64,000 bases of DNA from Flavobacterium fluvii (GTDB taxonomy: Bacteria > Bacteroidota > Bacteroidia > Flavobacteriales > Flavobacteriaceae). The position numbers and the translations under genes are program-made. Each line of letters opens with the position of its first letter. The first letter of the stretch is position 1. Positions 8,575-15,897 of the stretch are shown in pieces. The stretch is from positions 310,001-374,000 of the forward strand of contig NZ_FQWB01000004.1 of the NCBI RefSeq assembly GCF_900129545.1, in the 5' to 3' direction. The notes beneath the pieces are model-generated. The model saw only the letters and a list, made by a program, of their open reading frames with translations, had not been told where the DNA came from and searched no databases.

Positions 8575-8940
8575 TTAAAAATCCGCAGGAAACTCAAAAG
8601 ACATATCTCCCATTGACTCCACTGCAATGGCTCCAACCACACCAAGCACGACCAATCCAATTCCAAGCACTAACCCCACGGTTTTCAAGGTGGAAAACTC
8701 GCCTTCTTTAATTTCGGAGATTTCGGAGATTGGAATTTCTTTTTGGATGCTGCCTTCCTCAACAGTTATTGTGCTATCGTTAACCAGTACCATTTTTGAT
8801 TTCGCAAACTTGGCGTCTTGACGTATTTTGTAATTTTTCCCAACTACGAGTGAACTGTCTTTCAAATCTATTGTTCTATAAGTGTAACAGCTTTGGAACA
8901 AAAAAGAAATGACGATTAAATAAATGACTGAAGTTTTCAT
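8575..8940 (-). CDS. Small lipoprotein with C-terminal hydrophobic segment
   Basis: Protein of 121 residues from the ATG at 8940 (the frame runs to 8961). MKTSVIYLIVISFLFQSCYT carries a lipobox (FQSC), so it is probably a lipoprotein. A beta-rich domain (YKIRQDAKFAKSKMVLVNDS, IPISEISEIKEGEF) is followed by a glycine-rich hydrophobic span (VGLVLGIGLVVLGVVGAIAV). It sits 82 bp upstream of the DUF6134-like gene and may be the first gene of that operon. Function unknown. Confidence 0.72.
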   Translation of the reverse strand: MKTSVIYLIVISFLFQSCYTYRTIDLKDSSLVVGKNYKIRQDAKFAKSKMVLVNDSTITVEEGSIQKEIPISEISEIKEGEFSTLKTVGLVLGIGLVVLGVVGAIAVESMGDMSFEFPADF

Positions 8941-9015
8941 GATTTCGAGTTTTAAATTCATCTCAAAATTAGAAACAAGACCAAAAAGGAATATCCAACA
9001 TTACCCAAATTGTAA

Positions 9016-9045
9016 AAATCTGGACAAGTTGGATAAATCTGGACA
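9016..9045 (-). promoter_or_regulatory. Direct repeat AAATCTGGACA, possible operator
   Basis: AAATCTGGACA occurs at 9016-9026 and again at 9035-9045, 19 bp apart, about two helical turns. It lies between the stop of the AraC-type regulator and the divergently irrelevant but co-oriented lipoprotein gene whose start is at 8940, so it falls 75-105 bp upstream of that gene. AraC-family proteins often bind tandem direct repeats with such spacing. Confidence 0.4.
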
Positions 9046-9052
9046 GCTCGTT

Positions 9053-10156
9053 TTATTGCTCCTTGAACTCGGAAGGAGTAACATTCGTGAATTTTTTGAA
9101 AGCGGTATAAAATGTGGATTTGGAGTTAAACCCACATTCAAGACCTATGGCCACGATAGTATAGCTGGAGTAATCAGATTTTATCAGAAACTTTTTTGCT
9201 TTTTCCACTCGCAAAAGATTAATGTAATCCGGAAAATTGTATCCACTTTCCTGATTAATCAAATGAGATAATTTACTAGTGCTTATTCCCATTTCAGAGG
9301 ACAATCTTTCCAAACTAAAGGAAGGGTCAAGAAATCTTTTGTTCTTTTTAATGTAATTCTTGATTATCAGAAACTTTTCCTCTTCTGATTCTTTCGTATT
9401 GGAATTCCCGTTTATAATGGTTGGTTCGGCAATAATTTCCTTTCTTAACTCAATACGTTCCAACATCAAGGAATAATTATAAAACCCCTGATAACTAATC
9501 CAATACAAAAGCGACGTACTGCTTAGCCTCAAAGGATAATAAATAAAAACTTCGGGGTTTAACACTTTGTCTAAATTCAACAATATGGCGCAAATCCACA
9601 TAAGGATGACTATACTGCCAAAAAACATGAAATTTTTAAGCCATTTTACATTATCAAAAGCCAATACTTGTTCGTACAATTCTGAATAGTTGAAAAGAAT
9701 GACAATTGCTTTTATGAAGAGAAATACCGAATAAGAAGCATTTACTATTTCTTCTATCTGGGCATATTTGGCAATAAAAAAATTATTGTTTTCATTAAAA
9801 TAATTGGGAATCAATGCAATTCTTATGACTATTTCTATTACAAATAGCGAAATGGATACATACACAAAGGAAGAAATCTTCTTTTCGATCTTCAAATAAT
9901 AAATCAAAAAGGTATAAAAAGAGGGAAAAATAAGAACATACCACGGAATTTGCATTCTATGGATAAAAAAATTGGCATCCACAAAAATAGTTTCGAGTGT
10001 TAAAGCCTGAAGATTGTTGAGCATTATAAACAAGACTACCAAGTTCAAATAAATAATGGACTTGTCTCTTCCGTTTTTAGAAAATTGTGTGGCAACTATA
10101 AAGATGATTCCAAGTATAACTCCTGATATCATTAAAAAATCAAATATGTTTTTCAT
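9053..10156 (-). CDS. Membrane-bound AraC-family transcriptional regulator
   Basis: Protein of 367 residues. The N-terminal 230 residues contain about six to seven hydrophobic spans; the C-terminal 100 residues are an AraC/XylS DNA-binding domain (LERLSSEMGISTSKLSHLIN first helix-turn-helix; ALECGFNSKSTFYTAFKKF-like second, here GLECGFNSKSTFYTAFKKF, then TPSEFKEQ). Such multi-spanning AraC proteins are common in Bacteroidota and presumably sense a membrane or external signal. It is a single gene with the direct repeat at 9016-9045 just after its stop, upstream of the lipoprotein operon, which is a candidate target. Confidence 0.88.
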   Translation of the reverse strand: MKNIFDFLMISGVILGIIFIVATQFSKNGRDKSIIYLNLVVLFIMLNNLQALTLETIFVDANFFIHRMQIPWYVLIFPSFYTFLIYYLKIEKKISSFVYVSISLFVIEIVIRIALIPNYFNENNNFFIAKYAQIEEIVNASYSVFLFIKAIVILFNYSELYEQVLAFDNVKWLKNFMFFGSIVILMWICAILLNLDKVLNPEVFIYYPLRLSSTSLLYWISYQGFYNYSLMLERIELRKEIIAEPTIINGNSNTKESEEEKFLIIKNYIKKNKRFLDPSFSLERLSSEMGISTSKLSHLINQESGYNFPDYINLLRVEKAKKFLIKSDYSSYTIVAIGLECGFNSKSTFYTAFKKFTNVTPSEFKEQ

Positions 10157-10219
10157 GATAAATCTTCTTTAAGTTAATAGATTTATACTTTCATTTTTTT
10201 GATTTAAAATGTAAAATTG

Positions 10220-10819
10220 TCAACTCGGCAACAATTCTACTTCTGCGTTTGGATTAAAAAGATAGGTTCTTCCTGAACTTACCTCAACACATTCATAACG
10301 CTTGGTTCTTAATGCCCCTTTTTTGAATATTTTCCCGTTGTGAATCCTGAAAATACTTCCATAAGGTATTTCAAAGATATGATTTTTATCGTTTTGTTTA
10401 TCAAACTGCTTGAGTGCCAATACCAAAGTCGCATCAGTGTCGCTACTGGCAGTCGGGTTTTTGAAATGCCTTGCCAACAATGGCAACAAATGACCAGGAA
10501 AAATCTCGGGACGTATAAACGGAACCATCAATCGCTGGAAAGAATATTTCCATTCGTTCCCGTGGGGTTTAATGTTGCGCCCAAATTTTTCGAAAGCCAC
10601 CAAATGCGAAATTTCGTGAACCAACGTGATCAAAAACTTGTATTTGTTCAAGCTGGCGTTTACCGTTATTTCGTGTTTTCCACTGGGGCCTTTTCGATAA
10701 TCTCCGTGACGGGTCACGCGTTCATTCACGATTTTGAGATGAACTTGATTGGTCACAATCAATTCAAAAATTGGTTTCACGGCATGTTCCGGTATGTATT
10801 TCGCAAGTGTATCGCTCAT
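10220..10819 (-). CDS. SprT-like zinc metalloprotein
   Basis: Protein of 199 residues with the zincin motif TLVHEISHLVAF (HExxH) near residue 87 and a downstream PHGNEWKYSFQRLM that supplies the third ligand region typical of the SprT/WSS family (HGxxW). The C-terminal part (YGSIFRIHNGKIFKKGALRT) replaces the zinc ribbon of longer SprT proteins. SprT-like proteins are putative proteases; bacterial function is poorly known. A short hairpin repeat lies directly upstream of its start at 10819. Confidence 0.85.
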   Translation of the reverse strand: MSDTLAKYIPEHAVKPIFELIVTNQVHLKIVNERVTRHGDYRKGPSGKHEITVNASLNKYKFLITLVHEISHLVAFEKFGRNIKPHGNEWKYSFQRLMVPFIRPEIFPGHLLPLLARHFKNPTASSDTDATLVLALKQFDKQNDKNHIFEIPYGSIFRIHNGKIFKKGALRTKRYECVEVSSGRTYLFNPNAEVELLPS

Positions 10820-10828
10820 TTATAAAAA

Positions 10829-10848
10829 TCCCTCGACTGCGCTCGGGA
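10829..10848 (-). repeat. Short hairpin repeat upstream of the SprT-like gene
   Basis: On the minus strand it reads CCCGAGCGCAGTCGAGGG and can fold into a 5-bp stem CCCGA-like / TCGAG with a GCGCAG loop (one G-T pair). It ends about 10 nt before the ATG at 10819 in sense orientation. It shares CCCGAGCGC with the repeat at 1085-1122. I recall this word as a common intergenic repeat in flavobacteria. Confidence 0.55.
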
Positions 10849-10868
10849 AGACAAAAAAGTTAATTGAA

Positions 10869-11546
10869 TCAAGGATTACTGGATGAAACTTCCAATACTT
10901 TTCCGTTATAATATTTATTTCCGGTCAGGGCAAAATCAAAAATATAATCTGCCATTCCTTTTGCCGAAATTGGCGCTTCATAACCCGGAAATGCTTCTTG
11001 CAACATCTCGGTTTGAACAGCCCCAAGTGCCAAAACATTAAAGGCGATTCCTCTTTCCTTGTATTCTTCTGCCAATAATTCCGACAAGGTGATTACCGCT
11101 CCTTTACTGGAACTGTAAGCCGCCAATCCAGCGAATTTCAAGCTTCCTTGAATTCCGCCCATCGAACTGATGGTAACCACATGGCTTCCTTTTTGCAAAT
11201 ACGGCAAACAAACACGCGTCAAATTGGCCACGCCAAAAACGTTGACTTTATAGATGTTTTCGAAATCGGTTTGAGAAGTTTCCGAAAAAGGTTTCAGCAG
11301 CAAACTCCCTGCATTATGAATTATGACATCCACTTTTTTCCAGGAATGTGACAGAAAATTTTCTACTTTCTGCATTTCATTTTCATCGGATAAATCGATG
11401 GAAAGACAACTGATTTTTTCGTTTTCGATAAGTGCTTGTGGTGTTTTTCTGGAAATTGCCAACACATTGTGTCCGGCATTGGCAAACTGCAAAGCCAGTT
11501 CATAACCAATTCCTCTTGAAGTTCCCGTGATGATGATGTTTTTCAT
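10869..11546 (-). CDS. SDR family NAD(P)-dependent oxidoreductase
   Basis: Protein of 225 residues, close to the minimal SDR length. TGTSRGIGYELALQFA is the cofactor motif, IHNAGSLL the NNAG-equivalent, SSMGG contains the catalytic Ser and YSSSKGA the YxxxK pair. Substrate not readable. It is 50 bp upstream of the SprT-like gene on the same strand, separated by the hairpin repeat. Confidence 0.88.
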   Translation of the reverse strand: MKNIIITGTSRGIGYELALQFANAGHNVLAISRKTPQALIENEKISCLSIDLSDENEMQKVENFLSHSWKKVDVIIHNAGSLLLKPFSETSQTDFENIYKVNVFGVANLTRVCLPYLQKGSHVVTISSMGGIQGSLKFAGLAAYSSSKGAVITLSELLAEEYKERGIAFNVLALGAVQTEMLQEAFPGYEAPISAKGMADYIFDFALTGNKYYNGKVLEVSSSNP

Positions 11547-11560
11547 TTTGCTAAATTAAA

Positions 11561-11595
11561 AAAAATCCATCAAGTCTATGACCAGATGGATTTTT
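11561..11595 (-). terminator. Rho-independent terminator
   Basis: AAAAATCCATC (11561-11571) pairs with GATGGATTTTT (11585-11595). It lies downstream of the T9SS protein gene at 11729 and of the sorting-domain relic, and ahead of the SDR gene. Confidence 0.7.
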
Positions 11596-11640
11596 TTAAG
11601 AAAATAATAGTTGTAAACTCTTTGTTTGCATTGAAAGAAT

Positions 11641-11709
11641 CTATTGTTTAACAAATTTAGTTTGGAATTTCTCTTTTCCAGAAAACGCCTTTATTATATA
11701 AAGTCCGGC
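11641..11709 (-). pseudogene. Relic of a type IX secretion C-terminal sorting domain
   Basis: On the minus strand the 22 codons before a TAG at 11641-11643 read GLYIIKAFSGKEKFQTKFVK plus flanks, which is the end of a Por-type sorting domain (compare GLYIVEAYSDGKKYASKFIK of the intact gene just upstream). A stop codon (TAA at 11710-11712) precedes it in frame and there is no start. It begins 19 nt after the stop of the intact T9SS gene, so it is the left-over tail of an earlier cargo gene whose body was replaced. Confidence 0.75.
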
Positions 11710-11728
11710 TTAAATATGCTAAACATTA

Positions 11729-12580
11729 TTATTCTTTTATAAACTTGCTTGCATATTTTTTCCCATCTGAATAAGCTTCAACTATATACAATCCTTTCGC
11801 AAGGTCTTCTATGTTTATTAGTGATATGTTTTCTTCTTTCTGGTAAACTATTTGTCCTAAAATGTTAGTTATAAAAATTTCATCAATGACCACACTGTTT
11901 GACAATTGTAGATTGACCGTATAAATTGAAGGGTTTGGATAAACATTTAAACTTACATTTTCCTTCTGAATTTCAGATATACTTGAAATACCCAGAAGAT
12001 TACACCCCAAATTATTATTTGGGTATTTATCTGGGTAATCACTGGGGTTATAATGTGGATTATAAATCTTGACACCTCCATCTACAAAACCATCATCATA
12101 TCCATTATACCATCCATCTCCAAAACCATCATCATATCCAACATCATATCCATCCCCATAAGAAGAATTTATTACTTTATTATAACCAGCTTTATAACCA
12201 TCGGATTGACCATTGGCAAAACCAAGATCATAACAATCGGAATTAACAACATTAACAGCAAGATGTATGCTGATTTTATTATTGTTAATGGTTTTAGAAC
12301 CATCATCATATCCATCATCATAACCAATATCATAACCATCAGCAGAACCATCTTGGAAACCAGCGTTAAAACCAACGTTATAACAAACTGCTGACCCATT
12401 TTTAGTGCCCTCGGCAACACCTAGATTATAACCAACTAAATGTCCGGCATTATAGCCAGCTAAATAATCAGGAGAACCTTCACAGTCAACCAAATTATTT
12501 TTAACGTTGCCACTTCGAGCAGTATGGGAACTTAGAATCCCAATTAGCAGAACGAAAAAGATTGTGTAAAATGCTTTCAT
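11729..12580 (-). CDS. T9SS type A secreted protein with (GX3)n repeats
   Basis: Protein of 283 residues: signal peptide (MKAFYTIFFVLLIGILSSHTARS), a central region of about 150 residues in which Gly recurs every fourth residue, often followed by Tyr or Phe and Asp (GYDIGYDDGYDDG, GYDVGYDDGFGDGWYNG), and a C-terminal sorting domain (NVYPNPS start, GLYIVEAYSDGKKYASKFIK end). The GX3 pattern resembles the deca-GX3 arrays of Yae1-type proteins, known in the cytoplasm of eukaryotes; here it is on an exported protein. Four arrays are separated by single Cys-containing linkers (CYNVG, CYDLG, LGCN). It should be carried across the outer membrane and anchored by type IX secretion. Function unknown. 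Confidence 0.8.
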   Translation of the reverse strand: MKAFYTIFFVLLIGILSSHTARSGNVKNNLVDCEGSPDYLAGYNAGHLVGYNLGVAEGTKNGSAVCYNVGFNAGFQDGSADGYDIGYDDGYDDGSKTINNNKISIHLAVNVVNSDCYDLGFANGQSDGYKAGYNKVINSSYGDGYDVGYDDGFGDGWYNGYDDGFVDGGVKIYNPHYNPSDYPDKYPNNNLGCNLLGISSISEIQKENVSLNVYPNPSIYTVNLQLSNSVVIDEIFITNILGQIVYQKEENISLINIEDLAKGLYIVEAYSDGKKYASKFIKE

Positions 12581-12612
12581 AATTTTAATTCATAAAATTA
12601 TCACCTACTCTT

Positions 12613-12726
12613 TTAAAGATTTTCGGTTTCCTCTTTGTCTATAGATTATGAAAACACTTCCACCGTAAGTAATCCTAAAATAATTACAGTGAAAAGACCT
12701 AAAATAATTACATAAAATTTTTTCAT
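12613..12726 (-). pseudogene. Truncated copy of the lipoprotein gene at 15182-15784
   Basis: A 26-codon ORF (12646-12726) encodes a hydrophobic signal-like peptide (MKKFYVIILGLFTVIILGLL then TVEVFS). The codons after its stop stay homologous to the lipoprotein start: SIDKEETENL here against SKDDEETKEF there, with the lipobox Cys codon TGT replaced by TAA. The signal region also contains a 24-bp tandem duplication (VIILGLFT / VIILGLLT). The leader upstream (12745-12814) is the duplicated 70-bp segment also found before the intact gene. So this is a decayed 5' fragment of a paralogue, possibly still translated as a small peptide. Confidence 0.75.
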
Positions 12727-12744
12727 AATTCTACATTTTATATA

Positions 12745-12814
12745 TTTCTTACTCGTTAGGATTTTCAGAGTACGCCTCGTTTTTAGTTGTTTCTGAACTC
12801 AACGGTTGTTTTTG
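12745..12814 (-). repeat. 70-bp duplicated leader, copy 1
   Basis: Matches 15801-15871 at about 66 of 70 positions, same orientation. Both copies lie 19-20 nt or so upstream of a lipoprotein-type start codon. On the minus strand one frame of both copies reads LSSETTKNEA-x-SE-x-PNE followed by a stop, so the segment may contain the 3' end of an ancestral upstream gene plus the promoter of the lipoprotein. The rest of 12815-12972 holds no gene I can support. Confidence 0.8.
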
Positions 12815-12972
12815 AATACTCCATCAAAATCTAGTGCATAATCTAATGCGCCATCTACTTTTGAACATTCTAAGATTAAAAGAAAAAAAAGACATTGTTA
12901 ATGGTAAAAAAATTGATTTTGAGATTTTGAGATTTTTGTAATTCATAATTTGTATGGTTTTAAGGTTATTTT

Positions 12973-14625
12973 TTAATCCTTTATAAATTTCTTAGTTTCT
13001 TTTACATCCCCAACAAAAATCTCTAAAACATATATTCCTTTAGAGAGGTTGCGAACATCTAAGTGATTTGAATTGTTTTGCTCCATTATTATTTTACCTG
13101 ACAAATCGGTGATTGTTAACTTATTTATTTCTGATTTGTCAGAAAGGTTAATATTTAAAATGTTGGTTGCCGGGTTTGGATAAATTACTATATCTTGTTT
13201 CTCAAAAACAGAAATAGCTAGTGATCCACTCGAAATTATACGCTGCGCATAGATGTCCGGTACGCTGCTTCTGTTATCTGACCAAGTAATAATGGCTCCT
13301 GCGCTACTGTCTGAAATGATGGCTACAAAACCTTGACTGCCCGTCGCTGTAGCTACTGCCACTCCATTGGTAGTCCATTGTACCACTCCGCTGGCATTGA
13401 TGCGCTGAGCATAGATGTTAGTATTAGTACTTCCGCTTCTGTAATCTTCCCAAGTAATAATAGCTCCTCCATTGTCGTCTGAAACGATGGTTTGCCATTG
13501 TTGACGATCTGTCGCTGTGCTGATGGCAACTCCATTGGCAGTCCATTGTACCGTTCCGCTGCTATTTATACGCTGGGCATATATGTCATATTCATCATTA
13601 ATATTACTTCTGTTATCAGTCCAGGTAATAATAGCCCCCGCGCTACCATCTGAAACGATAGTTGGCATATCTTGACTACCTGTAGTTGTGCTGATGGCAA
13701 CTCCATTGGCAGTCCATTGTACTACTCCGCTGGCATTGATGTGTTGGGCATAGATGTCGTTATTATTTCCACTTATGGTTCCATATGTATACCAAGTAAT
13801 AATGGCTCCTCCACTGCCATCAGAAACGATGGTAGGAAAGTATTGATCCCCTGTCGCTGTACAAATGGCAACTCCATTGGCAGTCCATTGCACTGTTCCA
13901 CTTGCATTGATGCGCTGGGCATAGATATGATAACCATTAAAGCTTCTGTAATCCTGCCAGGTAATAATAGCTCCTCCATTGCCGTCTGATGCAATGGTTG
14001 GATCTGCTTGTAATCCAGCTGCTGTGCAGATGGCTACTCCATCGACAGTCCATTGAACCACACCGCTGGCATTGATGCGTTGGGCATAGATGTCATCATG
14101 ACTTGCGTTTCTGTAATCCCCCCAGGTAATAATGGCTCCTGCGCTACCGTCTGAAACTATGTTTAGAGAATATTGGCTGCCTACTGCTGTGCAAATGGCC
14201 ACTCCATTGGCAGTCCATTGTACCACTCCGCTGGCATTGATGCGCTGGGCATAGACGTCAAATCCGCTTCTGCTATCCTGCCAAGTAATAATAGCTCCTC
14301 CGATGCCGTCTGAAACAATTTTTGGCCGTTGTTGATTACCTGTCGCTGTGCAAATGGCAACTCCATTGGCAGTCCATTGTACCATTCCGCCGGCATTGAT
14401 GCGCTGGGCATAGATGTCGTAATCATTAAATGATCTGTAATCCTGCCAGGTAATAATAGCTCCTCCACTACCATCTGAAATTATTTGTGGACGTTCTTGA
14501 TTACTAAAAGCTGTACAGATGGCGTTATTCACCGCAGCGTTAGAAGACCATTGGGCGTAAGTGTATTGTGTATTAATTAGTTGGGTGAACACTACGACTA
14601 AAATAGGGAGTAATTTTTTTTTCAT
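12973..14625 (-). CDS. T9SS type A secreted protein with eight ~55-residue repeats
   Basis: Protein of 550 residues: signal peptide to about residue 25, eight consecutive repeats of 53-57 residues of the form W-x-x-NGVAICTA ... IVSDGxGGAIITWxDYR ... DIYAQRINASG-x-VQ, then a sorting domain (VIYPNPATNILNINLSD ... GIYVLEIFVGDVKETKKF). The repeats resemble beta-propeller or NHL-like blades; eight blades would close a propeller, but the fold is inference. The repeats are also close at DNA level, which invites unequal recombination. It should be secreted and surface-attached by type IX secretion. It is the last gene of the 15.8-13.0 kb minus-strand group. Confidence 0.85.
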   Translation of the reverse strand: MKKKLLPILVVVFTQLINTQYTYAQWSSNAAVNNAICTAFSNQERPQIISDGSGGAIITWQDYRSFNDYDIYAQRINAGGMVQWTANGVAICTATGNQQRPKIVSDGIGGAIITWQDSRSGFDVYAQRINASGVVQWTANGVAICTAVGSQYSLNIVSDGSAGAIITWGDYRNASHDDIYAQRINASGVVQWTVDGVAICTAAGLQADPTIASDGNGGAIITWQDYRSFNGYHIYAQRINASGTVQWTANGVAICTATGDQYFPTIVSDGSGGAIITWYTYGTISGNNNDIYAQHINASGVVQWTANGVAISTTTGSQDMPTIVSDGSAGAIITWTDNRSNINDEYDIYAQRINSSGTVQWTANGVAISTATDRQQWQTIVSDDNGGAIITWEDYRSGSTNTNIYAQRINASGVVQWTTNGVAVATATGSQGFVAIISDSSAGAIITWSDNRSSVPDIYAQRIISSGSLAISVFEKQDIVIYPNPATNILNINLSDKSEINKLTITDLSGKIIMEQNNSNHLDVRNLSKGIYVLEIFVGDVKETKKFIKD

Positions 14626-14664
14626 AATTTAAATTATTAAATTTTCACTTACTTCGTAAATTAT

Positions 14665-15135
14665 TTAATGTAGTTTTTTAAATCGCTCACCATAAATAAC
14701 GGCATAGTTTTCATCCGAGACTACCGTTACCCCCATAAGATCGTAACTTCCAGTAGCATAATTCCCGTTTGAGCTTTCTCCATACTGAACTAAAAGAGTG
14801 ACTGCATATCGACCATTTATTCCTTCTTGTTTGCGAACAATACCTTTTTCATCACAATCAAACCAAAATTTAATTGGAATGGGATTTACCATATGTGGCT
14901 GAAACAATCCTGTTCCATTTTCGTTTAATTCAACTATCGGCTTTTCAGTTTCTTTACCCCATTCGTAAATATAGGTACCAAAAACCACCTTCATATCGGT
15001 CGGTATTTTTCTGGTTACGGTGTAAACAGTTCCCTTTAAAGTAATTTTCTCAATTGAACCCTGAGCTTGTAACTGGAATCCTGTACAAATAAGTAGTAGT
15101 AGTAGTAGTAGTAGTAATATAATTTGTCTTTTCAT
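14665..15135 (-). CDS. Exported protein with poly-Leu signal peptide, unknown
   Basis: Protein of 156 residues. The signal peptide MKRQII is followed by a run of leucines encoded by an ACT-type trinucleotide repeat, then ICTGFQLQAQ. The mature part is beta-rich (KITLKGTVYTVTRKIPTDMK, NGTGLFQPHMVNPIPIKFWF). No family recognised. It lies 39 bp upstream of the repeat protein on the same strand and 47 bp after the lipoprotein gene, so probably one transcript. Confidence 0.7.
   Translation of the reverse strand: MKRQIILLLLLLLLLICTGFQLQAQGSIEKITLKGTVYTVTRKIPTDMKVVFGTYIYEWGKETEKPIVELNENGTGLFQPHMVNPIPIKFWFDCDEKGIVRKQEGINGRYAVTLLVQYGESSNGNYATGSYDLMGVTVVSDENYAVIYGERFKKLH
15092..15115. repeat. Trinucleotide microsatellite (AGT)8
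   Basis: Eight perfect AGT units on the plus strand; on the coding minus strand they give consecutive CTA Leu codons in the signal peptide of the 14665-15135 protein. Slippage would change the hydrophobic-core length by whole residues without a frameshift. Confidence 0.95.
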
Positions 15136-15181
15136 TTTTCTGTTTGTTAAAGATTATTAAATTTCCTGTCTATTATAAAAT

Positions 15182-15784
15182 TCATTGCTTAACTGATATC
15201 CCATCTTTATCAACAAATAATCTCCCGGTGTTGTTTTCGATTAAATTGTTTTTTGGATCGCCATTATCATCTAACATAATCAGTACATATTGAACATTTT
15301 CAATACCATTGGTAGTCAGTGTACCGGAATATGCTATTGCCATTACGGATGTATTTCCATCTAGAGTAGTATTAACTTTTAAGAAAACAGAAAATTTGTT
15401 GTCAATTCCAGAAATAAAAGAATTTACCCCAACTTGTGTGGAGGTTCCTTGAATAGATTCATAGTCAACAATCAATTTTTCATTTAGTTGATTTGAAAAT
15501 TTTAGCAAAGCATCTGCATAAACAGTTCCAATTACATCGTTTGGAACGGAACTAGATTGTGAAATCATTGGTGTAATTAAATAAGACCCATTTATAATAG
15601 GAGGATTTGCCCCAGTATTAAAAGTAAAACCTAAATTTCTCATTGCAGTCAAAACTTCTGGGGAGAAAAAATTTTCAATTGATTTAATTGAACCGTCAAA
15701 TTCTTTTGTTTCCTCGTCGTCTTTAGAACAAGAAAACAATACTACAGATAATACTACTAAAATAATTACATTTAAGTTTTTCAT
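15182..15784 (-). CDS. Lipoprotein, unknown
   Basis: Protein of 200 residues starting MKNLNVIILVVLSVVLFSCS, a clear lipobox signal (LFSC, Cys 19), followed by an acidic linker (SKDDEETKEFDG), the type that in flavobacteria can direct surface exposure. The mature domain has no motif I recognise. A decayed 5' copy lies at 12613-12726. The 70-bp leader at 15801-15871 contains its upstream region. Confidence 0.75.
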   Translation of the reverse strand: MKNLNVIILVVLSVVLFSCSKDDEETKEFDGSIKSIENFFSPEVLTAMRNLGFTFNTGANPPIINGSYLITPMISQSSSVPNDVIGTVYADALLKFSNQLNEKLIVDYESIQGTSTQVGVNSFISGIDNKFSVFLKVNTTLDGNTSVMAIAYSGTLTTNGIENVQYVLIMLDDNGDPKNNLIENNTGRLFVDKDGISVKQ

Positions 15785-15800
15785 AATCGTATAAATTAAT

Positions 15801-15871
15801 TTTCTTACTCGTTAGGCTTTTCAGAGTGCGCCTCGTTTTTAGTTGTTTCTGAACTCAACTGTTGCTTTTTG
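15801..15871 (-). repeat. 70-bp duplicated leader, copy 2
   Basis: See 12745-12814. This copy precedes the intact lipoprotein gene. Four differences separate the copies: three substitutions and one single-base indel near the end. Confidence 0.8.
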
Positions 15872-15897
15872 TAATTATAAAATGAGAAATTGCCATC

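Noticed and set aside
12745..15871. Integron attC-like words (GTTAGGC and ACTCAAC, imperfect palindrome) in the 70-bp repeat
   Set aside because: The GTTRRRY and RYYYAAC words are in the inside-out order, only two copies exist, one copy lacks the perfect GTTAGGC, and there is no integrase. A plain duplication of a gene leader explains the repeat better.
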